DNA of 9,403 nucleotides from an uncultured Bacteroidota bacterium. Its GTDB lineage: Bacteria; Bacteroidota; Bacteroidia; UKL13-3. The notes under the pieces are model-generated. The model searched no databases and had not been told where the DNA came from. It saw only the letters and a list, made by a program, of their open reading frames with translations. The position numbers and the translations under genes were made by a program. Position 1 is the first letter of the stretch. Each line of letters begins with the position of its first letter. The stretch lies in NCBI GenBank assembly GCA_903888395.1, contig CAISTO010000127.1, positions 1-9,403 on the forward strand, in the 5' to 3' direction. Shown one piece after another: positions 1-7,526 of the stretch.

Positions 1-1
1 A

Positions 2-3000
2 GAAAAATTGGAACATCCGCTAAGTGGCCGAGTTGAAATTATTTGTTTCAATACTTTGTCTGATTTAAAACAAAGTAATTTTGGGTTGGAAGATTTGGCG
101 CAAAATACTGGTGGATATACACAGGTAAATAGCAATAAAATATACGTTTATTTTAATGGTGATCATGCTGATTTTGCAAGGCAATTAAATGAAGGAATTA
201 CCATGGTTTTAATCAACGAAATTTTATATGGTGGAAGTTTACAAGAACGCATTCAAAATGCTGCTTTATTGAATTTACCAGAATGGTTCTTACATGGCTT
301 AACTGCTTATATTAGCAAGGATTGGGATGCTGATATGGATAACAGAATGAAGGATGGAATTTTAACTAAAAAGTTCAAGAAATTTAATCGGTTAAACCAG
401 AAAGATGCGGTGTTTGCTGGCCATAGTATTTGGAAATATATTATAGATAATAATGAACGCCCTGAAGAAGTTATTAAACAAGTAATTTATGCAGTTCGTA
501 TTACCAGAAATTACGAAAGTGCTTTGAGTTATGTGTGTAATGATAAAACATTCAAACAAATTCAAAAAGATTGGTTTGAATATTATCAAAAAATGTATAA
601 CCGAGAAGATGTAGGACGAAATATGCCTTTGGTTGACCTGAAAATAAAACGCAGAGTGGCCCAATATATTCAACCACAAATGAAGGTTTCGAGCAAAGGG
701 AATTATGTAAGTTTTACAAGCAATAAAAATGGTAAATACAAAGTTTGGTTATTGAATACTAAAACCAATAAACTAAAGAAAATTCTGAAAGGTGGATTAA
801 AATATTATCAGCTAGAATACGATTATAGTTTTCCAATTATTGCATGGCAACAAGGTGGCGATAAAGTAGCTATGGTTTATGAAAAGAAAGGAAAATTGTT
901 GCTAAAAACATTGGATTTAACCAATAAAACCAAAGAAGTTTCACAGTTCTTTAAGTTTGATAAAATCACGGGTTTTGATTACAGCGATAATGGCCGAACA
1001 TTGGCGGTTAGCGCCATCAGGAAAGGTCAATCAGATATATTTACCTATGACATTCCAAGTAGAAAAGAAAGGCAAATTACCAACGATATTTATGATGATG
1101 CCAGTCCAAGATATACTGATGCTTCTAGCAAAATAATTTTCAGTTCTAATCGTCCAACAGACTCATTGAGCATGGGTGTAAATCCGAAATTAGCTGATGA
1201 CAATAACTACGATGTTTATTTGTATGATATTGACGAATCGCCAAAGACAAGAATGCTCAAACGATTGACCCAAACGCCTTATATCAACGAAACAAATCCG
1301 ATTGAATATAAGCGAAATTATTATGCATATATCAGTGATTATAACGGAACCAAAAACCGTTATGCCGCAAAGCTAGACGAAGAATATGATTTTACAGCTG
1401 TGTATATAAAGTATTTTGAATACACTGAAAAGCCAATGGATACGTTGCTTTATACCGATAAACCAATATGGAGTGGAACTTCATTTTCTTACCGGGGTAA
1501 AAGCATTGTGCTGGATAGCACAGTAGAAAAAATAGACACCATTATTTATAATAAAGATTTGGTGACCACTTATCCGCTTACTAATTACCAAAGAGGAATT
1601 TTAGCGCACGATGTATCGGCTCAGGCCAAAACTACTTACGACTTAATGTTGTTTAACAATAAGTATTTTATAAAATTAAGTCCGCAGGAACGCAGCATTG
1701 AAGAAGCTAGCAAACCAATAGAAAGCTATCCAAATATGTATAGGCTTAAAAGCGGTGTTACCAATAAACAATATGAAAGTGGCGTAAAATGTTTTAGGAG
1801 TTTTGCGGAGCAAATAAATGAACCCTATAACGGTGAAGCAAGTAATATAAAGCCAATAGAAACTGAAGAAAGAATAGCGCAAGACACCACACAATTCTTT
1901 TTTATAAGTGAGTTTACACCCGATGAATACAAGCGTCCGGCTTATATAATTATTCCAAAAGAAATGGCGAATGAAAGTTTGAAAAAAGGGTTGAAAATTA
2001 GTACGCCAAAGTTTTACGATGTTACTTTTTTTGCTGATCAAGTAGTGACTCAAATTGACAACTCCATCATCAATACCTATTATCAGCCAATAGGAAGTGC
2101 TAATGCGCAAATGTTCAATCCTGGTTTAAACGGAATGTTTAAATTAGGCATGATTGATTTGATGGAAGATTACAGATTTACGGGTGGTGTAAGGGTAAGT
2201 TTTGATTTAACAGGATTTGATTATTTTGCTTCATTTGAAACATTGAAAAAACGAGTAGATCATAAATTTGTTTTTTATCGCCAAAGCAGAAGTGGAGGAG
2301 TAGCCGAAAACGACAATGCTGTAAAAAGTTATAGCCACGAGTTAAGGTATATTTTAAAATATCCAATTTCACCAACTAGCAGTTTTAGGTTAAATATTTT
2401 TGGTAGAACAGATAGGGATATCTTAAAAGGTTCGAGTTCCGCAGTGATGGAAGTTCCCGATAGAGTGACCAATTGGTTGGGAGCTAAATTAGAATTTGTT
2501 TTTGATAACACACATCCGCGTGGAATGAACCTTTGGAACGGAACGCGATTAAAGTTTTTTTATGAACGCTATGCTAATTTCGATGATTGGAATACACAAC
2601 TTAATGCAGTTGGAGTAGATGCTAGGCATTATGAAAAAATTCACAGACAAATTATATGGTGTACGCGTTTAACAGCAAATACATCGTTTGGGCCAGCTAA
2701 AGTAGTTTATTATTTGGGAGGAGTAGAAAACTGGATTGCCCCAAGGTTTAACAATGAATCAAGCACTTCTACCACCGAAAATTATGTGTTTCAAGCTTTG
2801 GCAGCAAACATGCGTGGCTTTGAACAAAATATTAGAAATGGAAATAATTTTGCTTTACTGAATACTGAAATTCGCATTCCAATTTTCCAATATGCTTTCA
2901 ATCGTCCGCTTAGAAGTTCGTTTTTAAATAATTTTCAAGTAGTTCCTTTCTTTGATTTGGGTTCGGCATGGATTGGAAATAATCCATATAGCGATGACAA

Positions 3001-3205
3001 TACTTTTAACCAAAAAACTATTAATATAACTCCAGTTTTAGCAAGGGTTACCAATGTTCGTGATCCATTGGTGGCAGGCTTTGGTGGCGGATTAAGAACA
3101 GTATTATTAGGTTATTTTGTTCGTTTTGATACCGCTTGGGGAATTCAAGATGCTGAAGTTGCAAAAAAGCCAATTTATTATTTTGCATTAGGATTGGATT
3201 TTTAG
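2..3205 (+). CDS. Outer-membrane protein: degenerate peptidase-MA-like region, TolB-like propeller and Omp85-type barrel (5' partial)
   Basis: The reading frame is open to the left edge, so the true start and signal peptide lie upstream; the first possible start inside (TTG at base 8) is probably internal. Residues below count from that TTG. Residues 1-200 resemble the peptidase-MA/gluzincin region of Bacteroidota TolB-like proteins, with LPEWFLHGLTAYIS at 90-103. The preceding helix (about 56-75) shows no HExxH, and the usual Glu of the WxxEGL motif is His96, so this part is probably not catalytic. Residues about 219-460 hold TolB/WD40-like propeller blades (VSFTSNKNGKYKVWLLN, IIFSSNRP). From about 665 the chain is beta-rich, with MRGF at 935-938 matching the Omp85 loop-6 VRGF/Y motif, then NTEIRIPIF and FFDLGSAW strands, and a C-terminal Phe typical of outer-membrane barrels. 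Probable location is the outer membrane with the propeller in the periplasm. The substrate is unknown. Architecture is fairly sure; function is not. Confidence 0.8.
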   Translation, partial: EKLEHPLSGRVEIICFNTLSDLKQSNFGLEDLAQNTGGYTQVNSNKIYVYFNGDHADFARQLNEGITMVLINEILYGGSLQERIQNAALLNLPEWFLHGLTAYISKDWDADMDNRMKDGILTKKFKKFNRLNQKDAVFAGHSIWKYIIDNNERPEEVIKQVIYAVRITRNYESALSYVCNDKTFKQIQKDWFEYYQKMYNREDVGRNMPLVDLKIKRRVAQYIQPQMKVSSKGNYVSFTSNKNGKYKVWLLNTKTNKLKKILKGGLKYYQLEYDYSFPIIAWQQGGDKVAMVYEKKGKLLLKTLDLTNKTKEVSQFFKFDKITGFDYSDNGRTLAVSAIRKGQSDIFTYDIPSRKERQITNDIYDDASPRYTDASSKIIFSSNRPTDSLSMGVNPKLADDNNYDVYLYDIDESPKTRMLKRLTQTPYINETNPIEYKRNYYAYISDYNGTKNRYAAKLDEEYDFTAVYIKYFEYTEKPMDTLLYTDKPIWSGTSFSYRGKSIVLDSTVEKIDTIIYNKDLVTTYPLTNYQRGILAHDVSAQAKTTYDLMLFNNKYFIKLSPQERSIEEASKPIESYPNMYRLKSGVTNKQYESGVKCFRSFAEQINEPYNGEASNIKPIETEERIAQDTTQFFFISEFTPDEYKRPAYIIIPKEMANESLKKGLKISTPKFYDVTFFADQVVTQIDNSIINTYYQPIGSANAQMFNPGLNGMFKLGMIDLMEDYRFTGGVRVSFDLTGFDYFASFETLKKRVDHKFVFYRQSRSGGVAENDNAVKSYSHELRYILKYPISPTSSFRLNIFGRTDRDILKGSSSAVMEVPDRVTNWLGAKLEFVFDNTHPRGMNLWNGTRLKFFYERYANFDDWNTQLNAVGVDARHYEKIHRQIIWCTRLTANTSFGPAKVVYYLGGVENWIAPRFNNESSTSTTENYVFQALAANMRGFEQNIRNGNNFALLNTEIRIPIFQYAFNRPLRSSFLNNFQVVPFFDLGSAWIGNNPYSDDNTFNQKTINITPVLARVTNVRDPLVAGFGGGLRTVLLGYFVRFDTAWGIQDAEVAKKPIYYFALGLDF

Positions 3206-3207
3206 TA

Positions 3208-3229
3208 GAGACGCAAGGCTTTGCGTCTC
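3208..3229. terminator. Hairpin just after gene 1, possible terminator
   Basis: Arms gagacgcaa and ttgcgtctc form a perfect 9-bp stem with a GGCT loop, starting 3 bases after the TAG stop codon. No good T-run follows, so it may act as a weak or Rho-assisted terminator or as an mRNA 3'-end protector. It may equally be just another member of the local palindrome family; a mutated copy sits at 7643-7664. Confidence 0.45.
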
Positions 3230-3253
3230 CCAATATTTTAAAGGCTATTAATT

Positions 3254-3317
3254 GCGTTTGTGAACATGAGCCGCAAGGCCTTGCGGCTCTAAAGGTTCCC
3301 GCAAAATGTATGAATCA
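3254..3317. repeat. 64-bp repeat module, copy A, with palindrome at 3268-3289
   Basis: This module aligns without gaps with 3535-3598 at an offset of 281 bases. The left 14 bases (ending GTGAACAT) match at 13 positions, and the right 28 bases match at 19, including TTCCCGCA and TGAATCA. The centre is a perfect 22-nt palindrome without loop, half-arm gagccgcaagg. Copy B has a different but equally perfect palindrome in the same place. Confidence 0.8.
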
Positions 3318-3348
3318 GGATTTATAGGATTAAAGGATTTACAGGATT
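3317..3348. repeat. AGGATT microrepeat, four units
   Basis: AGGATT begins at 3317, 3326, 3334 and 3343, a spacing of 9, 8 and 9 bases. The same unit starts both copies of the 98-bp direct repeat (3446 and 3455; 3619 and 3628), so this looks like an expanded edge of that repeat. No function can be seen. Confidence 0.6.
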
Positions 3349-3357
3349 ACTTTTTTT

Positions 3358-3377
3358 CAGTTGCTTAAAAGCAACTG
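3358..3377. repeat. Hairpin, 9-bp stem with AA loop
   Basis: Arms cagttgctt (3358-3366) and aagcaactg (3369-3377) pair perfectly. It is preceded by a T-run at 3350-3356. It is the first of three overlapping or nested inverted repeats that continue to base 3434. Confidence 0.75.
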
Positions 3378-3413
3378 CAATGGATTTTGTTGCAGAACTA
3401 GCGCATCCATTGC
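3377..3413. repeat. Inverted repeat bridging two hairpins
   Basis: gcaatggat (3377-3385) is the exact reverse complement of atccattgc (3405-3413). Its outer ends abut the hairpins at 3358-3377 and 3411-3434, so the three structures would compete or stack. A smaller ctgcaa/ttgcag pair (3375-3380 and 3390-3395) lies within. Confidence 0.6.
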
Positions 3414-3434
3414 CGTTGGCTTTAGCCAACGGCA
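3411..3434. repeat. Strong hairpin, 11-bp stem with TT loop (CCGTTGGCT family)
   Basis: tgccgttggct (3411-3421) pairs perfectly with agccaacggca (3424-3434). The same core, with one extra G in the left arm, recurs at 7716-7738 in the other intergenic region. I recognise this kind of palindrome as common between genes in Bacteroidota, but cannot give it an assigned family name. Confidence 0.8.
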
Positions 3435-3445
3435 AACAAAATTGA

Positions 3446-3543
3446 AGGATTTGCAGGATTTACCAGTGAGGGAATGTCTGCGGAAATCTGTGAAATCTGC
3501 GAGATATTTGCATGATGTAGAGACACGATTAATCGCGTCTGTG
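3446..3543. repeat. 98-bp direct repeat, copy 1
   Basis: It aligns without gaps with 3619-3716 at an offset of 173 bases, with 9 mismatches counted by eye (about 91% identity). It starts with two AGGATTT units, contains the phrase aatctgtgaaatctgcg, and ends in the palindrome 3521-3540. Three of the mismatches are the centre of that palindrome (TAA versus GCT). Confidence 0.85.
3521..3540. repeat. 20-nt palindrome with one mismatch
   Basis: agacacgatt (3521-3530) pairs with aatcgcgtct (3531-3540) except for the fifth base (A opposite C). It ends copy 1 of the 98-bp repeat, and its right arm also begins copy B of the 64-bp module, so the two repeat types interlock here. Confidence 0.7.
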
Positions 3544-3598
3544 AACATGAGACAAGGCATGCCTTGTCTCTACGCTTTCCCGCACGTTTTCTGAATCA
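3535..3598. repeat. 64-bp repeat module, copy B, with palindrome at 3549-3570
   Basis: This is the partner of 3254-3317. The central 22-nt palindrome has half-arm gagacaaggca and is perfect. Compared with copy A, 7 of 11 arm positions differ and each change is matched on the opposite arm. The right flank carries TTCCCGCA and TGAATCA. Confidence 0.8.
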
Positions 3599-3616
3599 AT
3601 TCCGATTAATCGGAAT
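3599..3616. repeat. 18-nt perfect palindrome
   Basis: attccgatt followed directly by aatcggaat is a perfect loopless palindrome. It sits exactly between the TGAATCA end of module B and the AGGATTT start of the second 98-bp repeat copy, with only two bases between it and that copy. Confidence 0.75.
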
Positions 3617-3618
3617 AC

Positions 3619-3716
3619 AGGATTTGCAGGATTTACCAGTGCGGGAATGTCTGCGAAAATCTGTGAAATCTGCGGGATATTTGTATGATTTAGAGACGCG
3701 ATGCTTCGCGTCTGTG
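3619..3716. repeat. 98-bp direct repeat, copy 2
   Basis: This is the second copy of 3446-3543. It ends in the hairpin agacgcga-TGCT-tcgcgtct (3694-3713), whose arms match perfectly, whereas copy 1 has one arm mismatch. It also carries TGCGGGAA at 3640-3647, the reverse complement of the TTCCCGCA octamer seen in the other modules. Confidence 0.85.
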
Positions 3717-3804
3717 CTTTAATAATTGTTTTACGTTTTAAAATTTTTGAAGAAATAAATTGCGTCAATACATTGTTTTAAAGACGCGAAGCATCGCGTC
3801 TCTA
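3691..3804. repeat. REPIN-like pair: two exact inverted 23-nt hairpin copies around 68 bp
   Basis: The 23 bases at 3691-3713 are the exact reverse complement of 3782-3804. Each copy is itself a hairpin (8-bp stem agacgcga/tcgcgtct, 4-nt loop). Two inverted REP-like hairpins around a short spacer is the layout called REPIN. The right copy lies 26 bases beyond the stop codon of the minus-strand gene and could also terminate its transcript, although only TTTAAAA follows on that strand. Confidence 0.7.
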
Positions 3805-3830
3805 CGTTTTCTTCGAATTTCCTATTTCCT

Positions 3831-6800
3831 TTATTCCTTTATTACCTTTATGCTTTGTTTATTCATGCCATCAATGCTTAATAAATACATGCCACTTTGC
3901 AATGTTTCTAGGTTTACAATGGTTTCATCAATATTCAATTTGCCACTTATTAATGTTTGTCCTACCAGGTTTGTAATCATGTATTTTTTACCAACCAAAT
4001 TGGTTTTATTGGTAATGATAATGCTACTTTTGGTTGGATTTGGATAAATATTCAAATGGTTATCTAAACTTAAATTATTAATACCAACCGATATGTTTAT
4101 TGGTAAAATAGTTGAATCAATACAGCCATTGTTGTTGGTAATTTTAGCCATTAAACTTCCACTTCCAAGGTTTGTCCATATAACATTTACTGCATTAGTT
4201 CCTTGTCCGCTTTGAATGGTTCCGTTGGTTGTTGCCCAATTATAAGTGCAGTTTGCCTGACTTAATACTGAATAAGCAAAAGGCGTTGAAATGGAATTTG
4301 GAATTACATTTCCTGAGATGTTTCCAATGCTTGGACTTATTTTAACCAAAATTTCTTTGCTCAATGAATCTGCACAATTTTGATTGGTTAAGCTTAATAA
4401 ATATATTTTATAATTACCTATTTGGCTAAATGTTTTACTTGTATTTGACGAAGTATCGGCTTCTCCTAAAACCCATTTGTAGTTAGCAGAACCACTGCTA
4501 ATGCTGGATGTATTGGTAAAATTGAATAAATTATTTTTCAAGCATTGCGAAGCATTATTTATTCCAAAACTTAAATTAGCACTTGGGTAAACTGTAACAT
4601 TTTTGGTAATAGAATCATTGCAATTTGCATTGTTTTTTGCTATTAATTTTACTGCAAAACTTCCTGCAGTAGCGTATGTTTTTGTTGCGTTTAAAACAGA
4701 TGCAGTACTTGCATCGCCAAAACTCCATGTTTGTGAATTTGAATTGGTAGATGAATTGGTGAAACTAAAGTTGTTTCCTATTAAACATTGCGCAGCATTA
4801 GCAACAGAAAAATTAGCTACAGCTTCTGCATTTACAGAAATAAATTTAGTGATAGAATCTAAACATTCATTATTGGAGTTAACTACTAATTTTACTGATG
4901 TTCCGCCCAATGTGTTGTAACTATAAGTTGGCGATTGTAAAGTAGAAGTATCACCATTTCCAAAGTCCCATTTGTATTTTAATGAACTATTGTTAGGTGT
5001 ACTTTGATTGGTAAAAATAAAGTTGTTATTGCTTAAGCATTGAGCAGTTTTATTGATAGTAAAATTTATTGCAGTTGCTTTATCTGCTACTATCACAAAT
5101 TGGGTGGCTGTATCTGCGCAAAAATTGCTTGATAAAGCAATTAATTTTACCGTATAATTTCCTGCATAATTATATGAAAAATACCTTATTAAATTATTTG
5201 AAATTACATTATTTCCCACACCAAAATTCCAAGTATATTGGTTACTTAAACTATTGTCAACCGATTGGTTCCAAAACTCAAAATAGTTATTGGTAATACA
5301 TTGTGCGGTATCGTAGGTGTAAAATAAGGCTACTGGCGCTTTGCGAATACTCACTGTTTTGCTCACTGAATCTTTGCAACCATTATTGCTGGTAGTAATT
5401 AATTTAACTATTAGGTTTCCAGTATCTGTTACAGTTTTACTTGGGTTCAATAAATTGGAATTGGTATTATCACTGTACTTCCAATTATAGCTCATGGTAC
5501 CTGAATTAATGCTTGAAGTATTTAATAAATTAATAGTAGCATTTGCATTTTTTAAACAAACAAAAGTAGGAGCTGTAAAGTTAACAATTGGTTTTGGATA
5601 CACAGTTAAATACTTGGCATTAGAAGTATCTGAGCAGCCAGTATTACTTACAATGGCTTTGTAATTATATGCTGAATCTACCAATAAACTATCTTTGGTT
5701 TCATTGGCAATAATGGCATTATTTTTTAACCATTTAAAAGTTAAGCCTGCTGTGTTTGGAGTAACTTTAAAAGTACTGACCAATCCTTTGCAAAACGAAT
5801 CTCGGTTATTGGTAATAATGGGCGTACTAAAACCAGCCACTAAAGTAATGGCATAAGCAGTTCCTAAGTTTAGGGTATCTGAACTTGCATTTACCCTGAT
5901 TTTATAATTTTTATTTAAAAACAAACCCGTTGGTATGCTAATAGGAATAAAGCCAATGGAATCTGTAGTAGTTTTAGTGCCAATATTAGTGGCATTAGTA
6001 AACGAACCCGAAGAATCGGAAAGTTGTACTGTAAACACATTGCCTGAAAGCAAATTAAGCCCGCTTGTTCTATAATTAACGTTGGTACTTGTAGCTTTAT
6101 TATTACAAAAAATACTTTTGGCATTACTGTCAATAAAAATAGTTTTTGGTGTTCCTACTTTGATGGTTATTCCGCGAATTATAAAAGCCTTGGCGCATGT
6201 TCTATCTGTTCCTTTAACAGTAAATAAGTAAGGTTCTTGTCTTATAGCACTTAATGGCGGAGTCCAACAAAATTTAAAACTATCGGCTTTTGGTCCGTTG
6301 ATTGTGCGTTGGCTTAAAATATAATTTCTGGTAAATGTAGCATTACTCATTACTGGAAAATACAAACTTGGATTATTCCAATTCATATCTGTTGTATCAG
6401 CTAAAATAGTAACATTTCCATTAGTTGAATTTGGTAATTGAAATTGATCTTCAGTTACTATATCCAAACATAATTGCGAACCTGCTGTGGCAATATAATT
6501 ATTGGCACCATATTGGAGTAAATTGTTTTTATAAACTTTAATGATTGGTGATTTGTTTGGTAAACACAAGTTCGTTTGAATTTGAACATCTCGCCTTGTA
6601 ATTCCCACATTTACCCTAACTCCACTTACTAATTTCCATTGGGTAACTTCTATGACTAAGAAGGTAACAAAAACCCCAACTGCCCTAAACATAATGTCAC
6701 CTGTAATGGGGTCAATCCTTAAACCACCAGGATATGTTGCTACTGAATCTGGTGAATTTAAATAAGGAAATGGATTTGTTCTTCTAAATGGTGGAACATA

Positions 6801-7526
6801 GGATACTACTGAGTTAATACCTTGGTATGATTCTCCAAAAGCATAACTTAAAGAATCGCCATCGGGATCCATAGCGCCTAAATTATAAACTATATCTATT
6901 CCCGCACATAGTAAAGGAATGGCATCATGGGTAAATATGGGTGCTGAATTACAAGAAGTTTGACATTTATTAACAATACATAAAGCTTGAAAACTTCCAG
7001 GAACAATAGTAGTAGTTGCACCATTTCTACAACAAGCATTTGCTCCTAAAATTACATTACAACATGCGGTAGGTAAACTACTTAAATTCACGTTTCCTTC
7101 ATATGTATAAACTTCTATTCCTGGGCTAAAAGTGCCAGCAGTTCGGGTATTACAATTGGTACAAATAGTTTGTACATTATTACAAAGTTGAATAATATCG
7201 TAACCACTTGATGATGATACTATATTTAAAGTAAAACTTCCATAATTTACACCAACATAAGGTGCTGTTGCACCAATAACTTGGGTGCTAAACCCCGAAC
7301 TTGCTGTAGTACAGCCAGCAACTGTTCCATTTGGAATAGCAGTGGTACAACCTGGGCATAATGGAATACCAGAACAATCCCTATATATTTTCATAGTAAC
7401 CGTATAAACATTTGGCGTACCGGTACATTTATAACTAATATCGCTTCCTACAAAGTGAGATGCTTTACTTTTGAAAGTTATTAGACTTAATAAAATACTG
7501 GCTAAGATGTAGAAATGTTTTTTCAT
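3831..7526 (-). CDS. T9SS-secreted PKD-repeat protein with type A sorting domain
   Basis: Complete 1231-residue protein. Residues 1-22 are a signal peptide (MKKHFYILAS..., likely cut after SKA). Residues 23-320 form a Cys-rich domain of the Bacteroidota type beginning SHFVGSDISYKC and containing YRDC (48-51), ACCRN (164-168) and the Ca-binding-like DPDGDSLSY (220-228). Residues about 567-643 are Ig-like. Five PKD-like modules follow at about 644-728, 731-815, 819-898, 902-980 and 983-1062; the third has the classic WDFGNGD (853-859). Another Ig-like module lies at about 1066-1145. Residues 1153-1231 are a T9SS type A domain (YPNP at 1161-1164, LQSGMYLLSI near 1209-1218). The protein should cross the inner membrane by Sec, pass the outer membrane by T9SS, and be released or anchored on the surface, where PKD arrays usually act as stalks or in adhesion. 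I see no catalytic domain. The start is preceded by an A-rich tract rather than a Shine-Dalgarno sequence, as is usual in this phylum. The exact ligand is unknown. Confidence 0.9.
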   Translation of the reverse strand: MKKHFYILASILLSLITFKSKASHFVGSDISYKCTGTPNVYTVTMKIYRDCSGIPLCPGCTTAIPNGTVAGCTTASSGFSTQVIGATAPYVGVNYGSFTLNIVSSSSGYDIIQLCNNVQTICTNCNTRTAGTFSPGIEVYTYEGNVNLSSLPTACCNVILGANACCRNGATTTIVPGSFQALCIVNKCQTSCNSAPIFTHDAIPLLCAGIDIVYNLGAMDPDGDSLSYAFGESYQGINSVVSYVPPFRRTNPFPYLNSPDSVATYPGGLRIDPITGDIMFRAVGVFVTFLVIEVTQWKLVSGVRVNVGITRRDVQIQTNLCLPNKSPIIKVYKNNLLQYGANNYIATAGSQLCLDIVTEDQFQLPNSTNGNVTILADTTDMNWNNPSLYFPVMSNATFTRNYILSQRTINGPKADSFKFCWTPPLSAIRQEPYLFTVKGTDRTCAKAFIIRGITIKVGTPKTIFIDSNAKSIFCNNKATSTNVNYRTSGLNLLSGNVFTVQLSDSSGSFTNATNIGTKTTTDSIGFIPISIPTGLFLNKNYKIRVNASSDTLNLGTAYAITLVAGFSTPIITNNRDSFCKGLVSTFKVTPNTAGLTFKWLKNNAIIANETKDSLLVDSAYNYKAIVSNTGCSDTSNAKYLTVYPKPIVNFTAPTFVCLKNANATINLLNTSSINSGTMSYNWKYSDNTNSNLLNPSKTVTDTGNLIVKLITTSNNGCKDSVSKTVSIRKAPVALFYTYDTAQCITNNYFEFWNQSVDNSLSNQYTWNFGVGNNVISNNLIRYFSYNYAGNYTVKLIALSSNFCADTATQFVIVADKATAINFTINKTAQCLSNNNFIFTNQSTPNNSSLKYKWDFGNGDTSTLQSPTYSYNTLGGTSVKLVVNSNNECLDSITKFISVNAEAVANFSVANAAQCLIGNNFSFTNSSTNSNSQTWSFGDASTASVLNATKTYATAGSFAVKLIAKNNANCNDSITKNVTVYPSANLSFGINNASQCLKNNLFNFTNTSSISSGSANYKWVLGEADTSSNTSKTFSQIGNYKIYLLSLTNQNCADSLSKEILVKISPSIGNISGNVIPNSISTPFAYSVLSQANCTYNWATTNGTIQSGQGTNAVNVIWTNLGSGSLMAKITNNNGCIDSTILPINISVGINNLSLDNHLNIYPNPTKSSIIITNKTNLVGKKYMITNLVGQTLISGKLNIDETIVNLETLQSGMYLLSIDGMNKQSIKVIKE

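Larger units (their letters stand above)
3206..3830. repeat. Convergent intergenic region made of palindromes and related direct repeats
   Basis: This 625-bp stretch lies between the 3' ends of two convergent genes and holds no credible gene. Short open frames here run through repeats and have no domain signal. It contains at least nine hairpin-forming palindromes, a 98-bp imperfect direct repeat (3446-3543 and 3619-3716), a 64-bp repeated module around different palindromes (3254-3317 and 3535-3598), a 23-nt exact inverted pair (3691-3713 and 3782-3804) and AGGATT microrepeats. Such mosaics of palindromic intergenic repeats are familiar from Bacteroidota and resemble REP/REPIN-type sequences, although no RAYT transposase is present in the window. 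Confidence 0.85.

Noticed and set aside
8..10. TTG at base 8 as the true start of gene 1
   Set aside because: The frame stays open to the window edge, there is no signal peptide after the TTG although the product is an outer-membrane barrel, and the N-terminal domain already appears to be under way.
3361..3594. 77-codon plus-strand frame, and overlapping minus-strand frames of 67 and 79 codons, in the intergenic region
   Set aside because: They run straight through palindromes and direct repeats, have no recognisable domain and no start context, and are best explained as chance frames in repeat DNA.
3446..3716. Possible CRISPR array
   Set aside because: Only two long imperfect copies, 173 bases apart and ending in palindromes, with no regular short repeat-spacer pattern and no cas gene.
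3206..3830. Possible insertion sequence or MITE
   Set aside because: No transposase frame, and no single pair of terminal inverted repeats with a target duplication could be found. A REPIN-like description fits better.
4603..4920. 105-codon plus-strand frame antisense to the PKD region
   Set aside because: It is a shadow frame of the repetitive PKD coding sequence, with no own promoter or domain; other plus-strand frames at 3760-4047 and 5069-5296 were rejected for the same reason.
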